Below are positions 31,616-39,734 of a DNA stretch of 47,312 nucleotides, piece by piece. This DNA comes from Verrucomicrobiota bacterium (lineage in GTDB: Bacteria; Verrucomicrobiota; Verrucomicrobiia; Limisphaerales; UBA9464). Both the position numbers and the translations under genes were made by a program. The notes under the pieces were generated by a model. It made no database searches, was not told the DNA's origin, and saw only the letters and a program-made list of their open reading frames with translations. Every line of letters starts with the position of its first letter. Positions within the stretch are counted from its first letter, which is position 1. Location: positions 1 to 47,312 of the forward strand of contig JAFLEF010000057.1 in NCBI GenBank assembly GCA_017309115.1, in the 5' to 3' direction.

Positions 31616-32016
31616 GGCAGGCGGTTCGACAGATAGGCGTCGAGGTGTGGGTTCAAACGGCGGGCGCCCAGACCATGGTAGGTGGGGCGGCGCAGCGCGG
31701 CGACGGTCAGGTAAACGGTTAGAGGAGTCTGGCTGAGGAAAACGTATCCCCAGCGGAGTTCGCCCCAGAAACTCCAGACGGCGACGTTCAGCACCCAGAC
31801 TCCGGCCCAGATCAGTTCCGAACGTCGGTCGAGTCGGATCAAATTGCAGAAGAGGAAGAAGTGGGCGGTGACGAACCCAATCAGGAGCGCCAGGTCGGGC
31901 TGAACGCGGGCCAGGGCCAGGGCGCTTCCACCGGCGAGGATCAACACGGCGATGTCGGTCGGCGAACAGCGGGCGCCCCAGGTTCGCGGGCGACAGGTGA
32001 TTTCGGGAGGAATCAT
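31612..32016 (-). CDS. Small polytopic membrane protein of unknown function in the NAD/RNA-repair operon
   Basis: 134 residues with about four predicted membrane segments (ADIAVLILAGGSALALA-type, LLIGFVTAHFFLFCNLI, LIWAGVWVLNVAVWSFW, VFLSQTPLTVYLTVAAL) and a basic C-terminal tail (RRLNPHLDAYLSNRLP). The stop overlaps the kptA start by four bases, so it is translationally coupled to kptA. Not recognised as PnuC, NadR or another NAD-precursor transporter. It could be a membrane tether or permease component of the system (inference). Confidence 0.75.
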   Translation of the reverse strand: MIPPEITCRPRTWGARCSPTDIAVLILAGGSALALARVQPDLALLIGFVTAHFFLFCNLIRLDRRSELIWAGVWVLNVAVWSFWGELRWGYVFLSQTPLTVYLTVAALRRPTYHGLGARRLNPHLDAYLSNRLP

Positions 32017-32145
32017 GGGTTGGGCGAAGGAAATCCATTGGGCGCGTCGTTCCGTCGGCGGCTATGGCGGTTCATGGAGCGGTAAAGACTGGTAACGGTA
32101 TCAAGCAACCTGGCGGGGAAGGGTGAGGCTCCGATTGAGCCGCCC

Positions 32146-32227
32146 GGGAGCGCTGGCGTCTCGCCGGCTCTTTTCATGTTTCCTCTCCTCGCCCTGCGGA
32201 ACCTGCCGGCGAGACGCCAGCGCTCCC
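32146..32227. repeat. 23-bp perfect palindrome (SAGVSPA-type repeat) at the nadE 3' end
   Basis: GGGAGCGCTGGCGTCTCGCC plus GGC (32146-32168) is the exact reverse complement of 32205-32227, separated by 36 bp. It overlaps the last 18 codons of nadE, where the right arm encodes [10 protein letters not shown], and the nadE stop lies in the loop. Such palindromes are dispersed in verrucomicrobial genomes. The RNA would form a very strong hairpin between nadE and the membrane-protein gene; no T-run follows. Confidence 0.9.
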
Positions 32228-34264
32228 AGGAATTGGACCGGATTCCGCCGCGGGCGTTTCGGCCCGAGCGGCCGCGTTTCTCAGTTCGTTCAATTCGGCT
32301 TCGAAGCCACCGCTCAGAATGGGCCAACGGCACCACGTCTTGGGATCGAGGTTCTCGTCGTCCAGATGGAATCCCGGAGCGTAGCGTTCCCGCTTCCATT
32401 GATTGCGACTCCACAATCGGAAGAAGCGCTCTACCCACAGGGCCAGTCGGACGGGTGAATGCTGAGGGAAGGTCGGCACCACGAGTTGCCAGACTTCGAG
32501 GGGCGAACGTTGGTCGCGAATGGCGAAGCGTTCGACGGTGTCCAAGAGGTCGTAGGGCATCAGGTCGTCCTCGTCGGTCTGCTGCGCCGAGGACGGGCGG
32601 AGTTCAGCCGTGGGCGCCTGGCGGTTTATCGCGGCGAGGGCGGGTTGCGGCCTCAGTCCTTCCGGAGCGTGGAGTTCCCGCCATCGCAGCCAGTGGCGCA
32701 GGAAATGTTTGTCGATGCCCGAGAGCGGGCTGAGTCCTCCGCTGGTGTCGCCGTCCATAGTCGCGTAACCGACCGCCGCTTCGCTCCGGTTGCTGGTGGT
32801 GAGGAGCAGCGCGCCCTGGACGTTCGCCAGCAACCAGGCTCCCGGCGAACGGAGGCGGGCTTGCAGATTTTGGAGCGCCACGTCATCGGTCGCCCAGCTC
32901 AGCGGGCGTCCCAAAGTTGCCTCCAGTTGATTCCGGTATGCCTGGTGTAGTTCGGTCAGGTCGAGTTCGTAATGACGCGCCCCGAGCGCTCGGGCGAGTT
33001 GTTGGGCCGCGTGGCGAGTCACCGGTCCGCTGTTTTCGGTGGCTTGATACACCGTGGTGAGGAGGGCTCCCACCCAGACTTCGGGCGCGGCCGGCAGAGT
33101 CAGTCCGGGCACTCGGGTCAGGCGCTGGCGGACTCCTTCGACACCCAGTTCATTCACGGCGAGGGCCAGCGCATCAGCGCACAGACAGGAAACAGCCGCG
33201 GAATCAGCGCCGCCACTGAGCGAAACCACATAGCCCTTGGCAGCCGACTTGCGAAGGTAGTCGAACAAGCCCAAACCGACGGCCCGCGTGAATTCCTCCT
33301 CCTTGAGATGCGGGCCCGATTCCCAGGTGGCAACGGTCGATGCGTTGGGCCGAGGCGGTGCTCCCGCGGCAGCGGTGGGCCAGGTAAATTGGGCCGAGAT
33401 GATTCGGTCGGACGGAGCGCCGAGGACGGGCCGGAAGCTGGCCGAGCGGGACTGGCTGAGCCGGGTCGATTCGACGTCAATCCAGGCGGACGTGAGTTGG
33501 CGGTCGGCAAAACTGAAGCGCGGTCCCTGGGCCATCCAGCGTCCGCCCGAAGCGATCAGTCCGCCGCCGTCGAAGAGGATTCTTCCCGACTCATTGCCCA
33601 GGAGATTCGCGTAGAGATAGGTCACTCCGAAGGCGCGGGATCCTTCCAGAACGAAGCGGTGGCGAATCGCATTTTTGCCAAAGGCAAAGTGGCTGGCGCT
33701 GGGATTCAGCAGGAAGTCTACGGCGTGTCCCGACAGGGTGGCCCCGGGACGGGTAGCGACCCAGGCGTCCTCGCAGATCTCAAACCCGAGGCGCACGCCC
33801 GAAACGTCGAAGATCAGATCGCCTAGCGGAACCGGGGGTCCGACGGGAGGCTGAAAGTCGACGCGCACCCCGGCCGGCCAGGGCTTGAACCAGCGGGGTT
33901 CGTAGTGAATGCCATCGCCGGCGAGGAACTGCTTGCCCACCAGACCCAGCAGTTGGCCGTCGGCGATCAGGGCGGCGACATTGAACACGGCATTCTGATG
34001 TCGCACGGGAAGTCCGACGGCCGCGATCAGACCCCGAGTGATGGGGATCAGTTCCTGCAGCGATTGCCACGCCCGACGTTGGACATCTGCGGAATGAAAG
34101 GCGTCCTCGCAGCCGTAACCCGTGAGGCACAATTCCGGGAGGCACAGCAACGAAATGCCCTGGGCGCGGGCTTCCGCGATGGCGCCCTGCACATTGGCGA
34201 GGTTGTGCGACCAGGCGAGGGGTGTCTGATTCAGGACTCCGACGGCGACGTGGAGGGAGTTCAT
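32174..34264 (-). CDS. nadE: Glutamine-dependent NAD+ synthetase
   Basis: 696 residues, two domains. The N-terminal nitrilase-like glutaminase has its Glu-Lys-Cys triad in [12 protein letters not shown] (about 44), [12 protein letters not shown] (about 112) and [10 protein letters not shown] (about 168). The C-terminal synthetase has the P-loop [15 protein letters not shown] and the [27 protein letters not shown] site. It amidates nicotinate adenine dinucleotide to NAD+ with ATP and Gln. The start overlaps the pncB stop by four bases. The last 18 residues ([18 protein letters not shown]) come from a palindromic repeat and are not part of the fold. Confidence 0.95.
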   Translation of the reverse strand: MNSLHVAVGVLNQTPLAWSHNLANVQGAIAEARAQGISLLCLPELCLTGYGCEDAFHSADVQRRAWQSLQELIPITRGLIAAVGLPVRHQNAVFNVAALIADGQLLGLVGKQFLAGDGIHYEPRWFKPWPAGVRVDFQPPVGPPVPLGDLIFDVSGVRLGFEICEDAWVATRPGATLSGHAVDFLLNPSASHFAFGKNAIRHRFVLEGSRAFGVTYLYANLLGNESGRILFDGGGLIASGGRWMAQGPRFSFADRQLTSAWIDVESTRLSQSRSASFRPVLGAPSDRIISAQFTWPTAAAGAPPRPNASTVATWESGPHLKEEEFTRAVGLGLFDYLRKSAAKGYVVSLSGGADSAAVSCLCADALALAVNELGVEGVRQRLTRVPGLTLPAAPEVWVGALLTTVYQATENSGPVTRHAAQQLARALGARHYELDLTELHQAYRNQLEATLGRPLSWATDDVALQNLQARLRSPGAWLLANVQGALLLTTSNRSEAAVGYATMDGDTSGGLSPLSGIDKHFLRHWLRWRELHAPEGLRPQPALAAINRQAPTAELRPSSAQQTDEDDLMPYDLLDTVERFAIRDQRSPLEVWQLVVPTFPQHSPVRLALWVERFFRLWSRNQWKRERYAPGFHLDDENLDPKTWCRWPILSGGFEAELNELRNAAARAETPAAESGPIPGSAGVSPAGSAGRGEET

Positions 34265-35709
34265 GCGGGCCTTCCTTGGCGGCGTGCTTCGGTCAGAAGC
34301 TGAAGCTTGGTTTGGTGTAACGGTTCGACCAGGCCCACGAAGTAGGGCTGCGGATTCAGGAAGCGGCGCATGGCGGCCGGAAGTTGATTCAATTGATTCC
34401 GGGCTCGGGCCTGAATCTCGGTCAGTTCGGGCGACGCTGCGACCGGGCGTCCGGCGCGGATCACCGGCACGAGCAGGTCCTCGTGGACACCCTCGGGGGC
34501 CGTCCAGAGCCGCGTCGGATCGTGGAGATCCACTCCGCGTGCGTGGGTGGGAAACGGAGTCTGTTCGTCGAAGATCAGGTCGCCGATGAAGCCCCGGAAA
34601 TCCCGATAACGGCGAATCTGGAGGACGCCGGGATTCGAGATCTTCGCGGGCTGTTCCGACAGCTTCAGCTTGTAGTCCCAGGTGCCGTCCGACCGTCGCA
34701 AGGCCCCGAGTTTGTACACCCCGCCCAGCGCAGCTTGATCGCCGCCGGTGACCAGTCGGGTGCCGACGCCCCAGACGCTGATGCGCGCGCCTTGATGCTT
34801 GAGATTCTCGATCAGGTGTTCGTCGAGATCATTGCTGGCCACGATGTCGGCGTTGGGGAAGCCCGCTTCATCAAGTCGTCGTCGGGCCATCCGGCTGAGT
34901 TCCGCGAGATCGCCACTGTCCAAGCGAATGCCGGCGAGTTCGTGTCCGTGCGCGCGAAGCCAGCGACCCGCTTCGATCGCTTCTTCAACACCCTGTTGCG
35001 TGTCGTAGGTGTCGACCAGGAACACGCTGTTGTGAGGCAGAGCTTCGGCATAGGCCTGAAACGCCTCCCGTTCGGTATCGAAACTCATGACCCACGAATG
35101 CGCGTGCGTGCCCCGCAACGGGATTCCGAACTTTTGTCCGGCCCGAACATTCGAGGTTCCACTGCAACCCCCGATGAACGCCGCGCGACTGGCGGACACG
35201 GCTCCATCGGGTCCCTGTGCCCGACGCAGTCCGAACTCTATGACCGGATCGCCCTGGGCTGCCTGACAGATTCGGGCGGCCTTGGTGGCGATGAGCGTCT
35301 GAAAATTGATCAGGCACAGCAGCGCGCTTTCCAGGAGTTGTCCCTGGAGCTGCGGGCCGCGCACGCGGACCAGCGGTTCGTGGGGGAACGCCAGGGTGCC
35401 TTCGGGCAGGGCGTCCACGTCCACCGTCAGGTGCAGATCCCGCAGGTATTCTAGAAATCCGGGCGGCAACAACGGGTCCCCGTTTCGCGCCCGCAAGGAA
35501 GCCAGGTACTCGAGGTCGGCCGGACGAAACTGGAAGTCTCGAATCCAATCCACGGCCTCGGCCAAGCCCGCCGCCACGGCGTAACTGCCGCCGAACGGGG
35601 CGCGACGAAACGACAGATGGAACACGGCTTCCTGTTCCGCGCGGCCGCTCTTCCAATAGGCGGCGGCCATGGTCAGCTGATACAGGTCGGTGAGGAGGGG
35701 AGTATTCAT
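34261..35709 (-). CDS. pncB: Nicotinate phosphoribosyltransferase
   Basis: 482 residues. It converts nicotinate and PRPP to nicotinate mononucleotide, the entry of the Preiss-Handler pathway. Hallmarks: [15 protein letters not shown] at the N-terminus, [24 protein letters not shown], the phosphorylatable His in [21 protein letters not shown], and the substrate strand [14 protein letters not shown]. Length fits the long bacterial type. The start overlaps the pncA stop and its stop overlaps the nadE start, both by ATGA, so the three salvage enzymes are translationally coupled. Confidence 0.95.
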   Translation of the reverse strand: MNTPLLTDLYQLTMAAAYWKSGRAEQEAVFHLSFRRAPFGGSYAVAAGLAEAVDWIRDFQFRPADLEYLASLRARNGDPLLPPGFLEYLRDLHLTVDVDALPEGTLAFPHEPLVRVRGPQLQGQLLESALLCLINFQTLIATKAARICQAAQGDPVIEFGLRRAQGPDGAVSASRAAFIGGCSGTSNVRAGQKFGIPLRGTHAHSWVMSFDTEREAFQAYAEALPHNSVFLVDTYDTQQGVEEAIEAGRWLRAHGHELAGIRLDSGDLAELSRMARRRLDEAGFPNADIVASNDLDEHLIENLKHQGARISVWGVGTRLVTGGDQAALGGVYKLGALRRSDGTWDYKLKLSEQPAKISNPGVLQIRRYRDFRGFIGDLIFDEQTPFPTHARGVDLHDPTRLWTAPEGVHEDLLVPVIRAGRPVAASPELTEIQARARNQLNQLPAAMRRFLNPQPYFVGLVEPLHQTKLQLLTEARRQGRPA

Positions 35710-36323
35710 GGGAGCAGGTCCTGACTGTGAACGAGTTTCACGCCGGCGGCTTCCAATTCCGCCAGCGTGGCGGCGACGTGTCCGGGAGGTTGGTCAATTC
35801 CGCGGCAGGCATCGACGATCAGGTGGGTCTGAAATCCTTCGTGCAGTGCGTCCAGCGCCGTGGCCTTGACGCAGTAGTCGGTGGCCAGTCCGGCGATCCA
35901 GACGGAATTTACCGAATGTTGCCGGAGCCAGTCAGCGAGGCCGGTGCTGAACTCGCGTTCGTTGTCATGGAATCCGCTGTAGCTGTCCACTGACGGGTCG
36001 TGGCCTTTGGTGAACACCTGGGCAATCCGTTGCGTGTCGAGCCCCGGAGCGAAACGGGCGCCGTCGGTGTGTTGGACGCAGTGTTCCGGCCAGAGCGTTT
36101 GCGGGCGTCCGGCCAGTTGCCCGGTCTCGAAGGGTTCCCGGCCCGGATGCGACGAGGCGAAGCTCCCGTGATCCGGAGGATGCCAGTCCTGTGTGGCGAC
36201 GACGTAATCGAAGTGGGGTTGCAACCGGTTCACCACCGGGATCACGGCGTCGCCGTCCGGAACAGCGAGCGCTCCCCCGGGCAGGAAGTCGTTTTGCAGG
36301 TCGACGAGAATGAGGGTTTTCAT
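35706..36323 (-). CDS. pncA: Nicotinamidase
   Basis: 205 residues of the isochorismatase-like fold. It hydrolyses nicotinamide to nicotinate and ammonia. The triad is visible: Asp in [17 protein letters not shown] (residue 8), Lys in [15 protein letters not shown] (about 110), Cys in [15 protein letters not shown] (about 150). The metal-binding DWHPPDH is intact. It lies seven bases after DUF1152 and overlaps pncB. Its substrate, nicotinamide, is the by-product of KptA and of any ADP-ribosyl transfer. Confidence 0.95.
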   Translation of the reverse strand: MKTLILVDLQNDFLPGGALAVPDGDAVIPVVNRLQPHFDYVVATQDWHPPDHGSFASSHPGREPFETGQLAGRPQTLWPEHCVQHTDGARFAPGLDTQRIAQVFTKGHDPSVDSYSGFHDNEREFSTGLADWLRQHSVNSVWIAGLATDYCVKATALDALHEGFQTHLIVDACRGIDQPPGHVAATLAELEAAGVKLVHSQDLLP

Positions 36324-36330
36324 GGGGGGA

Positions 36331-37278
36331 TCAGCAAGGAATGGGTTTCCAGGTGCGGAGCTTCGGCAGACTCAAATGAAACCGTTCGATGGTCAGGGCG
36401 AGGTCGAGGTAGCTATTGGTGTGCAGGATCAAAGGAAGATACAGATTGCGTCGGGCAACCGCTTCTACGTGAAAGGCCCAGTACAGGCTCATCAGGGGAT
36501 TAATAAAAAGTGAAGAACCTTCGGTGCGCTGGGTGGCGTGGTGATCCCCGAACCAGCCGGTGGTGGCGTCGATGATGCTTGAATTAACAATGCTCGGATG
36601 GTGGGGCATCCGGGCGTGGACGTAGTCGCAGGCGGCCCGGTAGAAGGCGAACTCCGGACTCGAATGCAGCAAACTCCAGGCGCCGAGAAAACCATTGTCG
36701 GCGATTAGTTGCGCCATGTTCTCGAGAACCAGTCCATGGCTGACGCCGTGAAACGCGTCGATCCCGAAACCCAGACAGACCAGAAATCGACGTTCCACCC
36801 CGCTGAGTTGGTTGACTGCGGCCAAACTGGCCATGTCTTCCTGCGGAGTTCCCAGGCCAGACTCGTCACCGCGCATCAGACTGTCGGTGCCTCCATCCAC
36901 CAGAATCACCGTATCGGGTTGGAGTTGCTCCACGAGAAGTCGGTAGGACTCCGCGACTGACTTCGCCCCGGTTCGTTCGAACAGATAAATGGTGGCGGTT
37001 TGGCCCTGATCCGCCAGCCACCGAGCCAGGTGCACTTCCGGGCAATACGCTGCGGAGCCGTGGCTTTGATCGCTGATTCGGACCAGGCCGGGCCGGAGGG
37101 TTTCGGCATCTTCGTACCGCAAGTCCGAGAAGGTCAGGTTGGCCAGGTGAACCGTTTTTCCGGCACGACGGAGGGCTGCCAGCAAGGGAAGGCCGGTGAA
37201 CAGGTCGTAGCCGCCGCCGGCGCCGGCGAGGAGGACAGTCCGGGCCGACTGGAGTTCTTCGAAGAAAGGGAGGTTCAT
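36331..37278 (-). CDS. DUF1152 family protein (Rossmann-like)
   Basis: 315 residues. Family phrases: TVLLAGAGGGYDLFTGLPLLAAL (Gly-rich nucleotide-binding loop near 17-35), VILVDGGTDSLMRGDESGLGTPQEDMASL near 140-170, and VCLGFGIDAFHGVSHGLVLENMAQL near 195. DUF1152 has a Rossmann-type layout and has been noted in predicted NAD/nucleotide-utilising operons; no activity is established to my knowledge. It lies between the mini ADP-ribosylglycohydrolase (10-base gap) and pncA (7-base gap), which supports an NAD-metabolite role. Confidence 0.85.
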   Translation of the reverse strand: MNLPFFEELQSARTVLLAGAGGGYDLFTGLPLLAALRRAGKTVHLANLTFSDLRYEDAETLRPGLVRISDQSHGSAAYCPEVHLARWLADQGQTATIYLFERTGAKSVAESYRLLVEQLQPDTVILVDGGTDSLMRGDESGLGTPQEDMASLAAVNQLSGVERRFLVCLGFGIDAFHGVSHGLVLENMAQLIADNGFLGAWSLLHSSPEFAFYRAACDYVHARMPHHPSIVNSSIIDATTGWFGDHHATQRTEGSSLFINPLMSLYWAFHVEAVARRNLYLPLILHTNSYLDLALTIERFHLSLPKLRTWKPIPC

Positions 37279-37288
37279 GGGGTTCTAG

Positions 37289-37723
37289 TTAGTTCTGAAG
37301 TTGCAGACAATGGGTGGTGAAGCGGCCGAAAAGAACTTCGAGATCGGCGTGGCGGGCCAGGGTGCGAGTCCACGCCTCCGGTACCGAGGAGTGTCCGTAG
37401 ACCAGACCGGCCAAGCCGCCGGTGGCGATCCCAGTGGTGTCCGTATCTTCTCCCAAGTTCACCGCCTGCAGTACCGCTTCCGGGTAGCTTCGGGTGTTGA
37501 GGAGACACCAGATGCTGGCCGTCAAGGTGTCCATGACGTAGCCGCTGGATTGGATCGCGTGTTCGGGCAGTTGCGGGAGTTGGTTGGGGGAGAGACGACG
37601 GAAGTGTTCCAGTTGGCGAAGGCTCCGGTCGGTAAACTCCACCGGGACGCCCAAGGCGTCTCCCAGGACGGCGCCCCACAAGGCGCCCTGGATCCGGTCG
37701 CGGCTGGTCAGGGTTCCGTTCAT
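37289..37723 (-). CDS. Miniature ADP-ribosylglycohydrolase lacking the central region
   Basis: 144 residues against about 250-350 for the family. The N-terminal helix is normal (DRIQGALWGAVLGDALGVPVEF), then the sequence jumps to the C-terminal third (AIQSSGYVMDTLTASIWCLL, AVNLGEDTDTTGIATGGLAGLVYG). The segment with the T-D-D-T metal motif and the G-x-G-N-G region is missing, apparently by in-frame deletion near residue 40-55, so one of the two Mg-binding half-sites is lost. The start is the ATG overlapping the NADAR stop. It may be inactive, a binding or regulatory subunit, or may assemble as an oligomer; the alternative of a sequencing or assembly loss cannot be excluded. Confidence 0.8.
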   Translation of the reverse strand: MNGTLTSRDRIQGALWGAVLGDALGVPVEFTDRSLRQLEHFRRLSPNQLPQLPEHAIQSSGYVMDTLTASIWCLLNTRSYPEAVLQAVNLGEDTDTTGIATGGLAGLVYGHSSVPEAWTRTLARHADLEVLFGRFTTHCLQLQN

Positions 37724-38199
37724 AGGGGAAGGCTCCGGGTTTCGGTGGGGACATCCGTCTGACGAAGCTCCGTCCTGATCTCGACCAGCAGTTCTCCGAG
37801 GCGGTTGCGGCCGGTGCCATCTCCTCCGTCCCCCCAATACCGGTCGTTCCGGGTGTGTTCCACCAGGTGAACCTCGCCCGTTCGTAAGAGCAGGGATCGC
37901 AGGCGGGGATGTTGGTTAAACTTCGCGCGCAACGCTTCGCGCATCACTTCGTCGCGGGCCGAATCCCAATCGGGACGCAGGGGTCGGCTTCGGTCCCGGC
38001 CGAGGCGGGCGGCAATCATGGGCGAACGAACTTTCCGGATGACTTCCTCGTGTTCTGTGCCGGCAAACTTTTGGGCCTGGAAGTAGTGTTCCACGGTGGG
38101 CCAGTCCCGTTCCTTCAGTCGGATGGGAAACGCAGCGAAGTTGGAGAACTCTCCGTAGGGGTCCTGGGTTCGATAAAACTGAATGACGTCGGTGTTCAT
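37720..38199 (-). CDS. NADAR (YbiA/DUF1768-like) family protein
   Basis: 159 residues. Conserved phrases: FYRTQDPYGEFSNFAAFPI, the central WPTVEHYFQAQKFAGTEHEE, RPDWDSARDEVMREALRAKF and the C-terminal ND-x-YWGDGGDGTGRNRLGELL. NADAR proteins cleave N-glycosidic bonds of ADP-ribose-type or riboflavin-intermediate substrates, and some reverse ADP-ribosylation of guanine in nucleic acids. It is 13 bases after the regulator gene and overlaps the mini-glycohydrolase gene. Context supports an ADP-ribose-related rather than riboflavin role. Confidence 0.93.
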   Translation of the reverse strand: MNTDVIQFYRTQDPYGEFSNFAAFPIRLKERDWPTVEHYFQAQKFAGTEHEEVIRKVRSPMIAARLGRDRSRPLRPDWDSARDEVMREALRAKFNQHPRLRSLLLRTGEVHLVEHTRNDRYWGDGGDGTGRNRLGELLVEIRTELRQTDVPTETRSLPL

Positions 38200-38212
38200 G
38201 GGGCTGGTTAGG

Positions 38213-38902
38213 TTAGAGCCAGAAGCTGAAGCCGCGCTTCTTGAGTTGTTGGTAGCGGCGCGAATCGAAGCGGTAGAGGCGGGCGGCGCGATGGGCGACG
38301 TCTTGCTGAACCTCGTCGGTCTCGGTCAGCAGGCCCATGCCGAGGATCTTCTTCCGGAAATTCCGTTTATCGAGCGGCTCCTCCAGGCACACCTCGTACA
38401 AGTGTTGCAGCTGACTCAATGGAAACTTCTCGGGCAGGAGCTCAAAGCCGATGGGTTCGTAGCGTACCTTGCCCTTCAGCCGGCGGAGGGCGGTGTCCAG
38501 GATCTCGGCGTGGTCAAAGGCCAGGGACGGAATGTCATCCACGTTGAACCACGCGGCCTTGCGCGCGTCGGTGGCGGCCCGGGGGCGGTGATCCTCCAGC
38601 TTGACCAACGCGTAGTAGGCAACGCTCACCACCCGTTCCCGGGGGTCCCGGTCCACGGTGCCAAAAGTGTAGAGCTGTTCGAGGTAGATCTCGGTGAGAC
38701 CCGTTTCCTCGGCCAGTTCCCGGCGCGCCGCGGTATCAATGGTTTCGTCCAGGTTCACAAAGCCGCCCGGCAACGCCCACCGACCGGCGAACGGCTTCAG
38801 ATCCCGCTCGATCAGGAGCACCTTCAGGTCGCCTTCGTCGAAGCCGAAGACCACACAGTCCACCGTTAACGCCGGCCGCGGATACTCGTAGGTGAATGGC
38901 AT
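38213..38902 (-). CDS. nrtR: NrtR-type Nudix/winged-helix regulator of NAD metabolism
   Basis: 229 residues. An N-terminal Nudix domain with an intact box ([23 protein letters not shown] fits G-x5-E-x7-R-E-U-x-E-E-x-G-U exactly). A C-terminal winged helix follows ([32 protein letters not shown]), ending KKRGFSFWL. NrtR proteins repress NAD salvage genes and release DNA on binding ADP-ribose or related metabolites. First gene of the operon, so it probably autoregulates. The intact Nudix box leaves open that it also hydrolyses ADP-ribose. Confidence 0.9.
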   Translation of the reverse strand: MPFTYEYPRPALTVDCVVFGFDEGDLKVLLIERDLKPFAGRWALPGGFVNLDETIDTAARRELAEETGLTEIYLEQLYTFGTVDRDPRERVVSVAYYALVKLEDHRPRAATDARKAAWFNVDDIPSLAFDHAEILDTALRRLKGKVRYEPIGFELLPEKFPLSQLQHLYEVCLEEPLDKRNFRKKILGMGLLTETDEVQQDVAHRAARLYRFDSRRYQQLKKRGFSFWL

Positions 38903-38952
38903 AGTGTTTTAAGTACGCGAACACTCTTGGTGTAGACTGGACACCATGTCAA
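38903..38952 (-). promoter_or_regulatory. Promoter/operator region of the nrtR operon
   Basis: TTGACA on the minus strand (38952-38947) is a consensus -35. Two inverted repeats follow towards the gene: GGTGT-7-ACACC (38929-38945) and AGTGTT-11-AACACT (38903-38925), the latter ending at the start codon. No clear -10 was seen. The position is right for NrtR autorepression; which repeat is the operator is not determinable here. Confidence 0.55.
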
Positions 38953-39006
38953 TGCGGATTGCTGGGAAATCCATTGATGTGCCGGTTAAGTGAACTGGGG
39001 TGGGGA

Positions 39007-39212
39007 TTTTTCCCGCGGAGGACGCTGAGTTCGCGGAGGGGGACGAATCTGGAAAACAGGAAAACAGGAAGGGGAAGGAGAGGGATGGGAGACTGTGAAG
39101 GACTTTGTCGGAGCGAAACCGCAAGAGGCCTGCGGCCGCGTCAACGGCACAGACTTCCGGGGAATCTGACGCCCAGAATCTCCTCCGCGGCCTCCGCGCC
39201 CTCCGCGGGAAA
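39007..39212. repeat. MITE-like element with CGCGGAGG inverted termini
   Basis: The left arm (39007-39039, TTCCCGCGGAGGACGCTGAG...) and the reverse complement of the right arm (39181-39212) agree at about 27 of 32 positions. The interior holds a purine-rich AATCTGGAAAACAGGAAAACA run (39046-39075) related to those near 5117 and 42803. No gene in the element; 38953-39006 and 39213-39393 also show none. Confidence 0.65.
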
Positions 39213-39393
39213 CCCTCCCGGATCGGCTTCGACCCCATCGACAGATTTCCAGGGAGTTTTCGAACGGCGAAAGCAAAGAGGAATCCGAGTTTGTGCAAAT
39301 GACCCGGGGAACCATCAGTTCGAAAGGAAGCTTGCCCGGCCAGCTACTTGGTCGTACAAGGTACCAGTCCGAAGGGACTTTGAGGATTCGAGT

Positions 39394-39732
39394 GTGAGTG
39401 ACTTCTTTGACAACTGGGTGGTGCAGGTGCGCAAGGGGGTGGTGGAACTCTGCATTCTGCGGGCGTTGGCGGAACGGGAACGCTACGGCTACGACCTGGT
39501 GAAGGAGTTGTCGGAGGCGCCCGGGTTGGGGCTGAGCGAAGGGACGTTGTATCCGCTCATGTCTCGACTGCGGGTCAGCGGCCTGGTGAACACGCGGTTG
39601 GAGGAGTCCAGCAGTGGTCCGGCGCGCAAGTACTACACCCTGACGCCGGAGGGTCGGCGGACCTTGCGGGCGATGAATGCGTTTTTGGAGAAGCTGAATG
39701 AAAGCACGGAACAACTGAACACGAGAGGTTGA
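39394..39732 (+). CDS. PadR-family transcriptional regulator
   Basis: 112 residues from a GTG at 39394 with GAGG nine bases upstream; the frame is open to 38959 but that part is the repeat. Winged helix typical of PadR: VELCILRALAERERYGYDLVKELSE, GTLYPLMSRLRVSGLVNTRLEE, GPARKYYTLTPEGRRTL. PadR repressors usually pair with a downstream membrane protein carrying a HAAS domain, exactly as here; the next start is three bases after the stop. Confidence 0.88.
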   Translation: MSDFFDNWVVQVRKGVVELCILRALAERERYGYDLVKELSEAPGLGLSEGTLYPLMSRLRVSGLVNTRLEESSSGPARKYYTLTPEGRRTLRAMNAFLEKLNESTEQLNTRG

Positions 39733-39734
39733 GT

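Noticed and set aside
31616-32038. N-terminal extension of KptA (frame open to 32038)
   Set aside because: The extension is Pro/Arg-rich and antiparallel in character; it overlaps the membrane-protein gene in another frame, and the KptA fold starts exactly at the ATGA overlap with RH at residues 18-19.
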